Shown piece by piece: positions 32,085-42,360 of a stretch of 64,000 nucleotides of DNA; within the stretch, counting starts at the first letter, position 1; each line of letters starts with the position of its first letter. Source of the stretch: Strobilurus pachycystidiatus (Eukaryota; Basidiomycota; Agaricomycetes; Agaricales; Physalacriaceae). A program made the position numbers and the translations under genes. Where the stretch lies: contig JAHLMK010000003.1 of assembly GCA_019915135.1 (NCBI GenBank), positions 2,108,001-2,172,000 on the forward strand. The letters are read 5' to 3'. The notes below the pieces were generated by a model that was not told the DNA's origin, did no database searches, and was given only the letters and a program-made list of their open reading frames with translations.

Positions 32085-35000
32085 TCACGTAGTTCTCGCA
32101 AGGACATCTAAGGTCTTTGTGATCGGCTTACTTATGAAGTGTAGTCGATCAAAGAACTGTTTTCCAAGGTCTATAGGATCTCGTCGCGATACAAAAGGTA
32201 TTACACGGAACTGAGCTATCTTGTCTTTGTAGATTGTCCCGTCCAACTCGCAGACCACATAGTTTCCTGCCGAGGTCCTTGTTACTACCGCGTAAGGTCC
32301 CATAAACCTTTCCTTGAACTTCGCATTCATTTCTGATTCGATCCTAGTGTTCCTTACTAGCACTAGTTCACCAGTTTTGAATTTGTAGCGAGGGATACTG
32401 TTCTGGAAGTCCTCTAGGAACTTCGCCGCGGCCTTCTGTTTATTTAGAAGGACCTTCGACCTTAACTTGGCAGTATCTTCCTTGTGCTTGATGAGCTGCC
32501 TAGCTCGGAAGGCAATAAGGTCCGAATGGGAGACCAGTCGACCTGGTGCTTCGACCAGCCAAGTCAATTCCTCCAGGTCCATTGGCATTATTGGTTCGCA
32601 ACCGGTTACTGCCTGGAACGCTGAAGTACCTAGACTCCTCTTTATGGTAATGCGCTCAGCCCAAAGGACCTCATGTAGGAACTCTGGCCATTGCTCGGGT
32701 TTACCCCTGCATACCTTGAAGAGAGATTGACGGATATCCCAGTGTCCTCGTTCAACCTTTCCGTTGGCTTGCTTATTGTACGCCGTGATCAAGATACCTG
32801 TAATACCATATTTCTGTTCAATATGTACTAAAGCCTTCTTGATTGCTGGCCCATTGTCGGTTACAATTTCCTTGATACAACCCCACCTGCATAGAATGTC
32901 CTCGAAGATCCATTCTCCCAGCGACTCGGCGGTCTCTTCCTTGAGAGCCCTTGCCTCTGGCCAACTTGTTAATCCACACCTTGCGACGGTCACAGCATTG
33001 AAGCCGGCCCATTTTGAAGGTCGTTTCTTTCGAATGGATTCCTCTCCTGCCTTAGGCATCCGGAAGGTGTCTATATAAGCCCTTTCGTAGATACCTGGAG
33101 TCGAAGTAATTGTTGGTGCAACTTTTATGTTACGTTTCTGGCGTTTCTGGCATAGTACACAGGTCCTTACATACCATCGTATGTCGACCTCCATACCTGG
33201 CCACCAGAATCGCTTCATGATGAGTTGTAATACGGAATATTGTCCTTTATGTCCTGCCCGGTTGTGTAGAGCTTTACAAACCGGGATTCGTTCATTTGGA
33301 AGTAGCACTCGACGGGGGTGGGAGTCCGAATGTGTTCGGTATAACCTTTCATGCTGGACAAAGAAGTCTTTGCTCCATTTCTCCAAGTCTTCGTCCTCAA
33401 GTACATCTTCCGATTGTAAGTAAGGTTGAAGTTTGGGCAAATAGGTCTCCCACAACCGTTCCCGTTTGCTCTTATTGAGCTCTGGGAACTCTGTGATATG
33501 CATCCAACCTTCGATATCCTTAACGTTGACTAGTCCCGAAGTCCTTACTGCTTTAGAAACCTTTATATGGTCGGGTAAAGGACTCCGTACTATTTCTTGG
33601 AAGAAGCCTCCCCTGCTGTCGATGTCATTCCTGAAAGTGTCAAAGTCTAAAGGTTGCTTTTCTATAGGCAGACCTTTGGGCTCCTGGTACTCAAAAGTAT
33701 TGACTTCGTCATCCTCTATGTTTACGTGAGGTCTGGGTACTACTACATCATGCTCTGAGGCTGGACGGCGACTTAAACCATCCGGGCCATGAACCTTTCC
33801 TGGTACGTGTACAAGCGTGAAGTGGTACATCAAGATCTCCTCCGCCCACCTTTGCAGGTTTGCGTTCGCTAAGGAGTCCACGTTTGATAACATGCCCTTG
33901 ATGTATTTTGCATCTACTTCAATTTCTAGTTTTCTACACCCTAGAAGGTAGTACTTGCACGCGGACAGAGCTCTGAAGAGCCCAAATAGTTCTCGCTTGG
34001 CTTGCGAGTACCTTGCCTCTCTTTCGTTCAATGTCAGAGACATAAACTTTGCAAAGTATCGTTTCTTGGGGTCCTTGGGATCTACCTGAGACAGATAGAA
34101 ACCTACTGCCTGGTAAGAGGTGTCTACCGACAGCGTGATTGGCGTGGACCATTCATAATTCAGTGGTTTCAGCATCGGACAAGTTCGTATGGCTTCCTTT
34201 AAGGTATCCATACTTTCCTGCTCCTCGTCTGTCCATCTGAACTTGGTAATGTCTTTGGTTAACCTGGTCAAAGGTAACGCCTTCTTAGAGTAGTCCTTTA
34301 CAAATGCTCTGAAGATTCCAGCTGTTCCTAAGAACGAACGGACTTCCGTGAGCGCTTTACAAGGGGGCCAATCCGAGATCACCTTAACGCGATCTTCAGC
34401 TGGCTTTCTACCTTCGTAGGTACAGACATGTCCCACTACCACAATTTCTTCTGCACAAATGATAGCCTTGTGACCAGAAAAGGTCCCTCCGGCATGTTTC
34501 ATTCGTTGTATGATTCTGTTCATGTTCACAAGGTGTTCCCAAACGAAACGCCTTACTTCAGGATGACCTGGAAGCGTTTCGTAGGTACCATCAGCTTGTT
34601 CATATCGCGTGGCGGGCCCGCGGACGGGCACATCGTCGATATAAGGTCTGGTGAAGGCTGGTATTTCATCCTTGAGAATCGTTGTAACATCGTCATGAAA
34701 GATAGGTACTGAATTAGTCCAGCCCATTGGTAAGGTCTTTAACCTTAACGCTCCGTAAGGTGTCGAGAAGGTGGTCATATCGCGAGACGCGGTGGCAAGG
34801 AGCCGTTCGTCGTATCCAACGAACAGGTCCAAGGTCCCTCCACAACTTCGTCCTGCAAAGGACTCCGCTAGTTCCTCCGTGGCTGGAGGTAACCCTGAGT
34901 GCGCAATGGTCACCGCATTGAGTGGTTCCAGACTGTGCACTAGGCGAAGTTTCTTTCCATCCTTCTTCACAACACAGAACCACCTGGAGCGGTATGAGGA

Positions 35001-35930
35001 GTTCGAAGGCTCATACACGCCCGAGTCTAGTTTGTGTTTGATAATCTTACAGACTTCGTCATAGATTCCTGGTGGAATTGGTATATTCCTTAACACCCAA
35101 GGTGTGTGCGGTATTACCGGGATATCCACTGGTGGAAAGAACTCTGGTTTGAAGTGTCCTTTCTCAGATTCTTCCCAGGCAAAGCCTTCGTTCTGGTTAC
35201 AGAAGATGGAGTCTATAATCCGTCTTTCTGCATCCGTCAGGAAGTCCCCGACGTGGTCGGCTTGTATCTGTTCCCTCCTTTTGGCAGTATACCTACCTGT
35301 GGGTACGAAGGGTGGTGGATCAGGTACTAATTCCGGCATCCCAGCTAGTGGGTCTCCATGAATGTGGCGCTTGATCCTGAATTCTTCAGGTAAGGTTCCA
35401 AGGTGAGCTTTGGTTTTCAAGGCTACTGGTTTGTACTTCTTTCCTACGAATACACCCCTCTTAGGGATCTGACTTTCCAACCTTAGGAACTCCTGTTGTG
35501 CCTCCGCCATGTAATCCTTTGGTAAGGTTACCGACAAGCCCGTAAAGACTTGTTCTAACTCCTTTGGTACCCCGTAAAAGAGATTCAAAGTCGCCGTGGC
35601 GTAGGACTTAAATTCTTCTTGGTCTTCCGCAATCTGATTGATATTGAATACCTTGCGAAAGCCTTGAATCTTGGTTGGGACCTTTAATAGTCCCGAAGGT
35701 GTCACCATATGTTCTGGGACAGTCATATGTGTCGATGCTTGATGCATCGATGCATGCATAAAGGCGTGTTGTTTCCTTAGCCGTTTGGCTGCCTGATGAA
35801 CCCTATTGGGTGACTTCTTCATGTATAAGGACGTTAAGTCCCCTTCCCCGAAGGTCTCCCTGTTATCACCAGGTATCCAACTTTGCTTTACTTCGATGTT
35901 TCCTTCTGGTGACCTTTCAAGGATCAACAC
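32085..35930 (-). CDS. LTR-1 pol: reverse transcriptase, RNase H, integrase
   Basis: The conservative range starts at GTG 35930, but the frame is open back to the slippery site at 35972-35978 and there is no ATG, as expected for a frameshift product. Roughly 1,280 residues: RT with PYIDDVPVRGP near residue 430 (the YxDD metal site); RNase H from ITLSVDTSYQAVGFYL near 600; integrase zinc domain HNRAGH..CVLC near 890-925; integrase core YIDTFRMP, VTDNGPAIKKAL and NGKVERGHW with the D, D, E residues present. Domain order is Ty3/gypsy. No chromodomain is apparent at the C-terminus. The frame is intact. Confidence 0.95.
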   Translation of the reverse strand: MLILERSPEGNIEVKQSWIPGDNRETFGEGDLTSLYMKKSPNRVHQAAKRLRKQHAFMHASMHQASTHMTVPEHMVTPSGLLKVPTKIQGFRKVFNINQIAEDQEEFKSYATATLNLFYGVPKELEQVFTGLSVTLPKDYMAEAQQEFLRLESQIPKRGVFVGKKYKPVALKTKAHLGTLPEEFRIKRHIHGDPLAGMPELVPDPPPFVPTGRYTAKRREQIQADHVGDFLTDAERRIIDSIFCNQNEGFAWEESEKGHFKPEFFPPVDIPVIPHTPWVLRNIPIPPGIYDEVCKIIKHKLDSGVYEPSNSSYRSRWFCVVKKDGKKLRLVHSLEPLNAVTIAHSGLPPATEELAESFAGRSCGGTLDLFVGYDERLLATASRDMTTFSTPYGALRLKTLPMGWTNSVPIFHDDVTTILKDEIPAFTRPYIDDVPVRGPATRYEQADGTYETLPGHPEVRRFVWEHLVNMNRIIQRMKHAGGTFSGHKAIICAEEIVVVGHVCTYEGRKPAEDRVKVISDWPPCKALTEVRSFLGTAGIFRAFVKDYSKKALPLTRLTKDITKFRWTDEEQESMDTLKEAIRTCPMLKPLNYEWSTPITLSVDTSYQAVGFYLSQVDPKDPKKRYFAKFMSLTLNEREARYSQAKRELFGLFRALSACKYYLLGCRKLEIEVDAKYIKGMLSNVDSLANANLQRWAEEILMYHFTLVHVPGKVHGPDGLSRRPASEHDVVVPRPHVNIEDDEVNTFEYQEPKGLPIEKQPLDFDTFRNDIDSRGGFFQEIVRSPLPDHIKVSKAVRTSGLVNVKDIEGWMHITEFPELNKSKRERLWETYLPKLQPYLQSEDVLEDEDLEKWSKDFFVQHERLYRTHSDSHPRRVLLPNERIPVCKALHNRAGHKGQYSVLQLIMKRFWWPGMEVDIRWYVRTCVLCQKRQKRNIKVAPTITSTPGIYERAYIDTFRMPKAGEESIRKKRPSKWAGFNAVTVARCGLTSWPEARALKEETAESLGEWIFEDILCRWGCIKEIVTDNGPAIKKALVHIEQKYGITGILITAYNKQANGKVERGHWDIRQSLFKVCRGKPEQWPEFLHEVLWAERITIKRSLGTSAFQAVTGCEPIMPMDLEELTWLVEAPGRLVSHSDLIAFRARQLIKHKEDTAKLRSKVLLNKQKAAAKFLEDFQNSIPRYKFKTGELVLVRNTRIESEMNAKFKERFMGPYAVVTRTSAGNYVVCELDGTIYKDKIAQFRVIPFVSRRDPIDLGKQFFDRLHFISKPITKTLDVLARTT

Positions 35931-35950
35931 AGCTTCTTCATAGGAGTTTC

Positions 35951-37123
35951 CTACGTCCTTAGGTTCCCGTGAAAACCCGTTTGTCCCCCTGGAATCATAT
36001 GTCTTGGGATCTGTCCTCGACGGTAAGAAGGTAGCGATAACTTCTTCCCATTGGTGTTATCCGTAAGGGTTCCGATTGCGTTCCCGTTGGGAAGGTTGGT
36101 GATGACCAGGTTTGAAACGATCTCGAAAGGTCGTCCCAGTAGGACCTCATAGGCGGGATCCTGCAACACATGCAACTGAAGGTAATAGACAATTCCTTCA
36201 AAGTCAAAAGGTATGTTACGAGCCAATCCCAAGGTACTGGTTCGTCCCTTGTCCGCACTTTCCATAGTAATGGTGAAAGTGGGATCATAGGCTATTCCTA
36301 GTTCCAATGCCGCCTTGAGCGAAATGGAGGCGATCTGCGACCCACCATCCACTAAACTCTCCTTTTTACCATTCTTGTTGATCAAGGGCCAAAAGGTTCG
36401 TAGATCGGCATTTTCCGGCGCTATATTGCCACTTATCATTTGAAAGGGACCAGTATAGTGACCTCCGGAAAGGTTTACAAACTGTTCTACCGCATCGTGG
36501 ACTATAATTCCACCAATAGGTAAATCACCTTGCTCATGAAAGTTGACTGAATATAGCTCGGGTTGGAAGTGATCTTGGACCGTATCGGCCACTACTTCCG
36601 TCTTGAATACAGCCACAGGCGTGTTGCGTTTCCTGATGAAGTCCGAAATGCTCTGCTGCCAAGGGGGGTTGGTAGCTAGTAGGGCTTCGGGTAACAAGAA
36701 CTTCCAGGCTTCACGCCAACTGGGATTCTTGTGCAAGAGTTCTTCTGCCAGGCTACGACGTTGGAAACTCTTGACCTTAGGTTCCTTAGGTTGAACCTTT
36801 GGTTGGTTCTTTTCTGGCAGAGTTGAATCTGCTTTTGGTTGCGGCACCGGGTCGGGTTCTTCCATCGCCAGGACTTCGTCAAGAAGGTCCTGGTCAACAG
36901 GTTCTACTTCTTGAGTGACTTCCGGCTTGGAGAATGATACCTTAGGCGGCGCTGCTTTTGGAATGACCACGGACACCCGGTCCTTAGGCCATGAGGTTAC
37001 CTTGTTTTGTGGAGTGGAATCCACAGGTGCACTAGGTGCTTTTGCGCTCTGACGAGTCTGACGAGTTTCTACAGTGAACTGGCTCTCCGGAGGAGTATGT
37101 GCTAACTGCACTCCTTCCTTCAT
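35951..37123 (-). CDS. LTR-1 aspartic protease ORF
   Basis: This 390-residue ORF starts MKEGVQLAHTPPESQ. Its ATG overlaps the Gag stop as ATGA (37120-37123). The first half is a Pro/Lys-rich linker; the second half is a retropepsin-like fold with SLVDGGSQIASISLKAALEL as active-site loop and YYLQLHVLQDPAYEVLLGRP as the hydrophobic strand with LLGRP. The loop reads DGGS rather than the usual D-S/T-G, identically in LTR-2. The C-terminus (GQTGFHGNLRT) contains the slippery GGGTTTT used to enter pol. Confidence 0.85.
   Translation of the reverse strand: MKEGVQLAHTPPESQFTVETRQTRQSAKAPSAPVDSTPQNKVTSWPKDRVSVVIPKAAPPKVSFSKPEVTQEVEPVDQDLLDEVLAMEEPDPVPQPKADSTLPEKNQPKVQPKEPKVKSFQRRSLAEELLHKNPSWREAWKFLLPEALLATNPPWQQSISDFIRKRNTPVAVFKTEVVADTVQDHFQPELYSVNFHEQGDLPIGGIIVHDAVEQFVNLSGGHYTGPFQMISGNIAPENADLRTFWPLINKNGKKESLVDGGSQIASISLKAALELGIAYDPTFTITMESADKGRTSTLGLARNIPFDFEGIVYYLQLHVLQDPAYEVLLGRPFEIVSNLVITNLPNGNAIGTLTDNTNGKKLSLPSYRRGQIPRHMIPGGQTGFHGNLRT
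35972..35978 (-). other. -1 ribosomal frameshift site (LTR-1)
   Basis: The minus strand reads GGGTTTT, in frame as ACG GGT TTT, a textbook X XXY YYZ heptamer, about 20 bases before the protease stop TAG. Slipping by -1 gives GGG TTT TCA CGG GAA CCT, which continues open into pol. The site is conserved at 49609-49615 in LTR-2. Confidence 0.75.
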
Positions 37124-38592
37124 CGAGCCCTGCCGAAACCCTGATAGGCGTCGGGGGCAAACTCTTCTTCTTGGGTTGGGGTTTGAACATACATCGCGAC
37201 CTCAGGTGCGAACTCATCTTCTTGAGATTGGAACGCCGATACCTTAGGTGCATTTTCTTGTTGAAACTTCTGAACTTGTTCCCAAGGGCTGAGAGGCTGC
37301 TTGGGACTAACCCTTTGAATAGGTTGACTAGTAGTTCCGTTCGTTACATGATATATGTTGGTACCGCCAGGCTTGTAGATATGACCATTGCTTTCGCACA
37401 TTTCCTTTGTAGGACAATTTGCTACAATGTGTCCTAGCTCACGACAGAAGTAGCACCTTCCATCGTTAACTACGAACTTGTTTCCTGGGAACGCGCCCGG
37501 AGGAGCTTTGTAGAGTCCATTCGGTAAGTTGGTCGGGACTGAGACACCTTGAGCAGGTGTTTGTAGATAAATCGGCGAGGCTTCTTGTACAAAACCTTGG
37601 GTGCGGAGTCCTTGCGGACCTCCACGCTGTAAGGTATGGAGAAGTTCTGCCATCATCTTCTGATCAGCCTTGCGAGCCTCTTCGCGTTCCTTTTCTCCTT
37701 TCTGGATAATGTCCTGAAGGCTAGCTACCCTATTCAGGTATTCATCCAACTCCTCTGTCTTGATTCGGGTGGTAGAGGCGGGAATAAGTTCTCTGTTATA
37801 AGGACTATCCTTCGCACTCTTGCTCATCCATTTATCGGTCAAGAAGTAGTTGGAGATCGCTGCCTCGACCTCTGACAACGTGAAGTCATAGGTGGGGGTT
37901 GTCCCAGCTGTTGCATTAGCTTTCGCATCGCGCCTGAGGTCCCCAAGGACATTATGCCAAACTCCCTCTGTGATAGAGGACTTGATATCTTCTATAGCAC
38001 CCTTATTGGTAAGTTCTCCCGACGTGATAAGATGTCCCATGATATGGAGCACTTCGCGCTGAAAGCTTTCCCATTTTTGCTTGTTGGCTACGGGCCTAGC
38101 CAGGTACGGGTCCAAGGCATCCTTTAGGTCGACCGGGACGTACGTAGGATCGTTCTTTCCCTTTGAGTATGAGGAAAGAACTGATTCTTGGAAGTCCGCC
38201 CAGACACCTTTCAGGTAGTCTGGGTTTTTGTGCCACCTTAGGCGTTGTTCGTGGCCGGCGTATAGCGCCGCTACTTCCAACTTAGTACCTTGTTCGGTGA
38301 TTCCTGTCTGGTCAAAGATCCAGTTGCACATCGTGAAGAATTCCCTCACATCGTCTCCAGAGTGTCCCTTGAACTTTGGGGCATCCCTTGAGAATGGTAT
38401 CGGGATCTTCTTGCCTTGGATCTCGCCTCTAGCTTCAGCGCTAAGTTCCTCGGAAGGTACAATTGCTCGTACTGCCATTACTGGAACTGGTATCGTGTTT
38501 TGGGTAGACGGGTTAAAGTCAATGAAGGGGGTAATAGGTTCTGGACTTTCGGGGTCTTCAAGGTCAGTCAAAGGACTTCCGAAAGGTGTCAC
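37120..38592 (-). CDS. LTR-1 Gag with CCHC zinc knuckle
   Basis: The 490-residue range is taken from the GTG at 38592; the first ATG in frame is near 38478 (MAVRAIVPSEELSAEA). The capsid-like region (FSRDAPKFKGHSGDDVREFF, WADFQESVLSSYSKG) resembles Ty3/gypsy Gag. A coiled segment and Gln/Pro-rich linker precede CYFCRELGHIVANC, a CX2CX4HX4C knuckle near residue 385. The frame is open for about 120 further codons upstream without any ATG, so translation may start at a non-AUG codon. It ends in TGA overlapping the protease ATG. Confidence 0.88.
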   Translation of the reverse strand: MTPFGSPLTDLEDPESPEPITPFIDFNPSTQNTIPVPVMAVRAIVPSEELSAEARGEIQGKKIPIPFSRDAPKFKGHSGDDVREFFTMCNWIFDQTGITEQGTKLEVAALYAGHEQRLRWHKNPDYLKGVWADFQESVLSSYSKGKNDPTYVPVDLKDALDPYLARPVANKQKWESFQREVLHIMGHLITSGELTNKGAIEDIKSSITEGVWHNVLGDLRRDAKANATAGTTPTYDFTLSEVEAAISNYFLTDKWMSKSAKDSPYNRELIPASTTRIKTEELDEYLNRVASLQDIIQKGEKEREEARKADQKMMAELLHTLQRGGPQGLRTQGFVQEASPIYLQTPAQGVSVPTNLPNGLYKAPPGAFPGNKFVVNDGRCYFCRELGHIVANCPTKEMCESNGHIYKPGGTNIYHVTNGTTSQPIQRVSPKQPLSPWEQVQKFQQENAPKVSAFQSQEDEFAPEVAMYVQTPTQEEEFAPDAYQGFGRAR

Positions 38593-39054
38593 AAATGCGG
38601 GACTAGGCGAAGTTCTAGAGTCCGAATGTCTTCGGGTACTGGTTGGAGTTCTCGAAGGTGATTCAGGATCTGAAGAAGATCTGATCCTAGAGGCAGTAGG
38701 TGTTGAAGGTGGTACTTGCGTACGTTTCTTCTTTTGGTTCTTGGGAGTAGTTGGGTCTGCAAAGCGTCGCTGTGCTTGAGCTACTTCACTAGGTAAACCG
38801 TTGTAAAGTGAGCCGGCGATTGGGCGATTGCTTCTTAGGCGACTAGTGATACCAGAGGTTGCTGGATTTGAAGATCCGGCAATAACTGGGTCTCCTTTTG
38901 GTGGTTGTGGATTTGCGCGGTTCTGGCTGTTGGTGTAACGACCAGAGTTCCTTGCAGCCAGTGTCTTTTGTTATGGAGATTCCGATCTCAAGGTCGACTT
39001 AGAAGTCTCTTTCGAAATCAAAATTTACACCCCCTCGCGGTGGGCTCCAAAATA
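38593..39054 (-). other. LTR-1 leader and primer-binding site
   Basis: On the minus strand, five bases after the LTR end, TGGAGCCCACCGCGAGGGGG (39030-39049) is in the position of a tRNA primer site; I could not assign the tRNA. Most of the remaining leader is open in the Gag frame without an ATG. Confidence 0.5.
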
Positions 39055-40733
39055 TGATGTGCAAGTTCGGAATAGACCTCTGAAAAAGAAGCTATCGTCT
39101 AACCACACTATCAATCCTTATCACAACTAACACTCCTTGTAAGGGAGATGGGGTGCACAAAGGTTCGAGAGAACAAGGTGCTTTTGGGTAATGGAGAAAT
39201 AGAGATGTATTCCGAATCGCTGTAGTTAAACTACGAGTTGTTTTTGGGGGTGTAGGGATTCTGATCAAAATGACACAAGAAAACCTTGAAGTCGTAGGCC
39301 GAACCTCTTGACGTATGAAGACCTTAAACAGCGCGAGGCAATGTAGCTTCTACCTATCAAGTGCTCTGGTGTACAAGGACTTTGTCTTGGAATCGTCAGG
39401 CCGCTACCGCAGGTTTTACGCCACTGGACTGCTAACGATAAGGACTCCTTCTTGCACTTAAACCAAACTTCTAGTGTCTTGCACCGGGACCAAAGGTTCC
39501 GAAAGGTGTCTCAGACGTTGACAACACTCGTTCAAACTCAACTTATTCCTCAAAGGAAAGTACTTCACGAAATAGCGTGAATGCAGGGCAGAACCACTTG
39601 CAAACCGGCCTTCTTGCGAATACAAGGTTCTAACACCAAGTAGATTCGTTGGTACTCGACTTGGTACGTCGGAATAAGGTTCTTTTGAGTCTTTCAAGGA
39701 GCTTGCCAACACCTGATGTCTTTAAATCTTGGAAAGGTCTTTGGGGTCTTTGGGGTCTTTGGGTTCTTTGCAGAAATGAGTCGAAACTCGAGATAGATTC
39801 ACTACAACGGCTGCGTCTGACTAGCGGCTACTGGAGGGGGCTCTAAGCTACCGAAATATGGGTCCTTTGGGCCCTTTTATACTACTGGTGGGTTCCTACT
39901 GAGTAAGCATCTATTCTAGGATCGGATACATCGGACTTTCGAGTCATACAAGTGCTGGATTCTTATTGGCTATCCCTGGTCGAAACAACTGCGGACAGGC
40001 CGCTTGGTCCTTTAGCCATATACGCCACCTTGGCGGTATGGTACAATCCTTGTGCCCAGGAGATCAAGGTCCGATAAGGACTTCGATCCTTAGGTATCTT
40101 TATGTTGCAAGGTCCTACGGACACCTGCTTTCTTGTGGATAGGTTGGATGGAGATTGTTAAGAACGTCCTTTCGAGCGCAGACACTACAGGGGAGTGCTT
40201 TCTTAAAGTGGTAATACACCCTGCTTTCGGGGTGGTCCTTGATCGTGGATCATGATCGATCGGCATAGCGGAAGGCGTCGGTTCGGAGTCCTTGACAGCT
40301 CCGAAGATTGTTTCCCCAAAAGGGTTGTGACGTCCTTGAACTATTTCGGGACCTTCCAGGTCTTTGGGTTGAGGTGCGCAGGTCTTGGGTCGCTCGAACT
40401 GAACCGCCTGGAGACCTTTGGACCCTCCTTGGGTGCGAATGGTTATAGCACATCGTCTGTAGTACAAGGTACACGCAAAGGTACGGGATCTTGAAAGGGA
40501 TCCAACGCGCGGATAAGGATATTCGGATGAAGGTGATCGAAGGTTTCGATTGCGCCTGTCCTAAAGGACTTGTTAAGGCGCCTGGACCTTGTCCTGGAGG
40601 CTTGCCCGCGTCAAGGCAGTCACTCCTGCGTGCTCTATCCTAAGTACTTGACTGGAGGTTCCTAAGGTCTTTGGGCTATTCAGGAATCGCAAAATTCCCC
40701 GTTTCTAGTACTGGAATAGTACCCTGCGTATCA
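39055..40733 (-). repeat. LTR-1 right LTR (5' LTR)
   Basis: 1679 bases, plus-strand TGATGTGCAAG.. to ..CCTGCGTATCA, followed by the GCGC duplication and the continuation of the split hAT passenger gene. Confidence 0.96.
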
Positions 40734-42360
40734 GCGCCAACCTCTTGGTTCTGAAATCGCTTGCATCAGGACTCGCTCACCAATCTATGCCCTTCTCGCG
40801 ATTCCTCACAGCACTTCGGGATTTCCAGTGGATTGTGCTTGAGATGTTCGCCACTCTTCAGTACACTTCCCTCGTACGCCCCTTCCTCCAGGGGCAGTGG
40901 GAGCAGAAGAAAGTTCATCACCATGGTCTCGACAAATTCTTCATTGGCTGTTTTACCTCCGACACCGCTGTAGCGCTCCGTCTCCAGCTGATGAGAGTTC
41001 CAGTCTGGGTCGTTCGTCCCATGGATTTTGCAGGTTCTTTCCCCGTCGAATCCCTCGCTGTAATCACCGAGCCAACTGGCATCGTCACTCAACTCCCCGC
41101 TCGCACCGAAGGTTTCCTTTGGGAGGGGCCGACTGCTTCTGGGACAAAGTACAATGCAATTCGCGATGGCGTTAGAGCACGCCAAGGACATTTTACCTCG
41201 CCTTTCGAGTACGATTCTCGTGGTGTTGACCGTCCAGTCCTGGCCGCTCCAGCTCCCTCAACCTTAACGTTGCGTACCTCGGGCACTACTTCCCGATCGC
41301 GTTCACACCAAGGTTAGTGCAATCGTTAGAATATGTGATCTTAGACTAATTCTTGTTTGCAGACACTCGAGTAAAGTTAGAATATGCCACGCATACATTA
41401 CTCCCCCCTCACGCTGCTGTCTGGCTGGCCGGCGCCAAGCTGATCGACACGTCTCCCTCACGCTGCGAAAACAAGCAAGAACGGTATTTTGTGCCTCGTC
41501 CGGAGCTTTTCACCGCCCTCCAGAGTACGGACAAAATTCTGCTGTACCTGAAGAACTGGCTCTGTTTGCGGGGAGTCGCCCTCACTGCAGTTCAATCCGA
41601 CTCGCCCATAGCCATCAGCCACCAAGCGTGGCGTACTATGATTGGGGCTCGTTCATTGAGTCCTGTGGGTGACGGAAAAGGGACTCACGGACAACGTCAT
41701 CAGAAGCAAGGGGATGAAGTCCGGGCGCTGGTGGAGCGTGCATCGAGGGATGACCCAGCCATCATCAACGAGGACCCCAGCTGGTACGGTCAGGCATGGA
41801 GTGGAGAGGTGACTTTGGAGGCTGGATATGCGATGGGCCGTGAGATGATCTGGGAATTGAACGAGATTGGGTTTCGGATGGAATTGGCAACTGTCAACGG
41901 CCGCCACACTCGCATTGTGGATCAGTGGGAGCAATACGACTGTGTTCGTGCTTGTTTTCCAATCGATGCTGCTCCCTTACATGTCGTCGATCTGGGACAG
42001 GCGAATCAAGGGTTGGCGGATCTGGACTGGTGGAATCGGGCACGGTACATTTATGCCTTGTGGGGAGTGATTCGGAACTGGCGTGTGCCATTGCCAAAGG
42101 AGGTTTGGGTAGAGGACAGGGATTTCACAGTGGGGTATACGCAGGCGCAGATGCTGGAGTTGGAGAGGGCTTTGGTTGGGGTTTACATCGACACTTTCTT
42201 CGTCACATTCGGACGTGCACCGTTGATTCCGCGCCATTTATCATCACCTCGCTCAACGACTTGGGTACCCCCAGTGTACCCCCAGATGGCACCTGGACCT
42301 GGGGGTCGTTGGCGGCCACATGCAGAGATACGCAGGCAGCCGTGGTTCAAAAGATTGTAG

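Larger units (their letters stand above)
13046..40733 (-). mobile_element. LTR-1: Ty3/gypsy retrotransposon with 1679-bp LTRs
   Basis: The element starts TGATG at 13046 and ends TATCA at 40733, flanked by GCGC (13042-13045 and 40734-40737). It is transcribed right to left: LTR 39055-40733, primer site, Gag, protease, pol, purine tract, LTR. The left LTR is 13046-13246 plus 29617-31094, split by KDZ copy 2 and again 1679 bases when rejoined. Comparing the two LTRs by eye I found one difference (near 30898 versus 40537), so insertion was recent. It is a sister of LTR-2 (43056-54371). Confidence 0.95.
12463..42360 (+). pseudogene. 700-residue hAT passenger protein, split by LTR-1
   Basis: Exons are 12463-12556, 12610-13045 plus 40738-41312 (one exon cut by the retrotransposon), and 41363-42360. 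With LTR-1 and one GCGC duplication removed, the frame runs uninterrupted from ATG (MAESRTFSRSAAHQ) to TAG for exactly 701 codons. The join falls in IRQNW-RA-NLLVLKSLASG. The protein is largely globular (for example PFLQGQWEQKKVHHHGLDKF, VPVWVVRPMDFAGSFPVE, YLKNWLCLRGVALTAVQ) with a Ser/Thr-rich linker (STLTLRTSGTTSRSRSHQ). I do not recognise a family or catalytic motif. It lies wholly within the hAT ends and stops 265 bases before the right terminus, so it is a passenger or a second transposition gene. As it stands it is inactivated. Confidence 0.8.
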
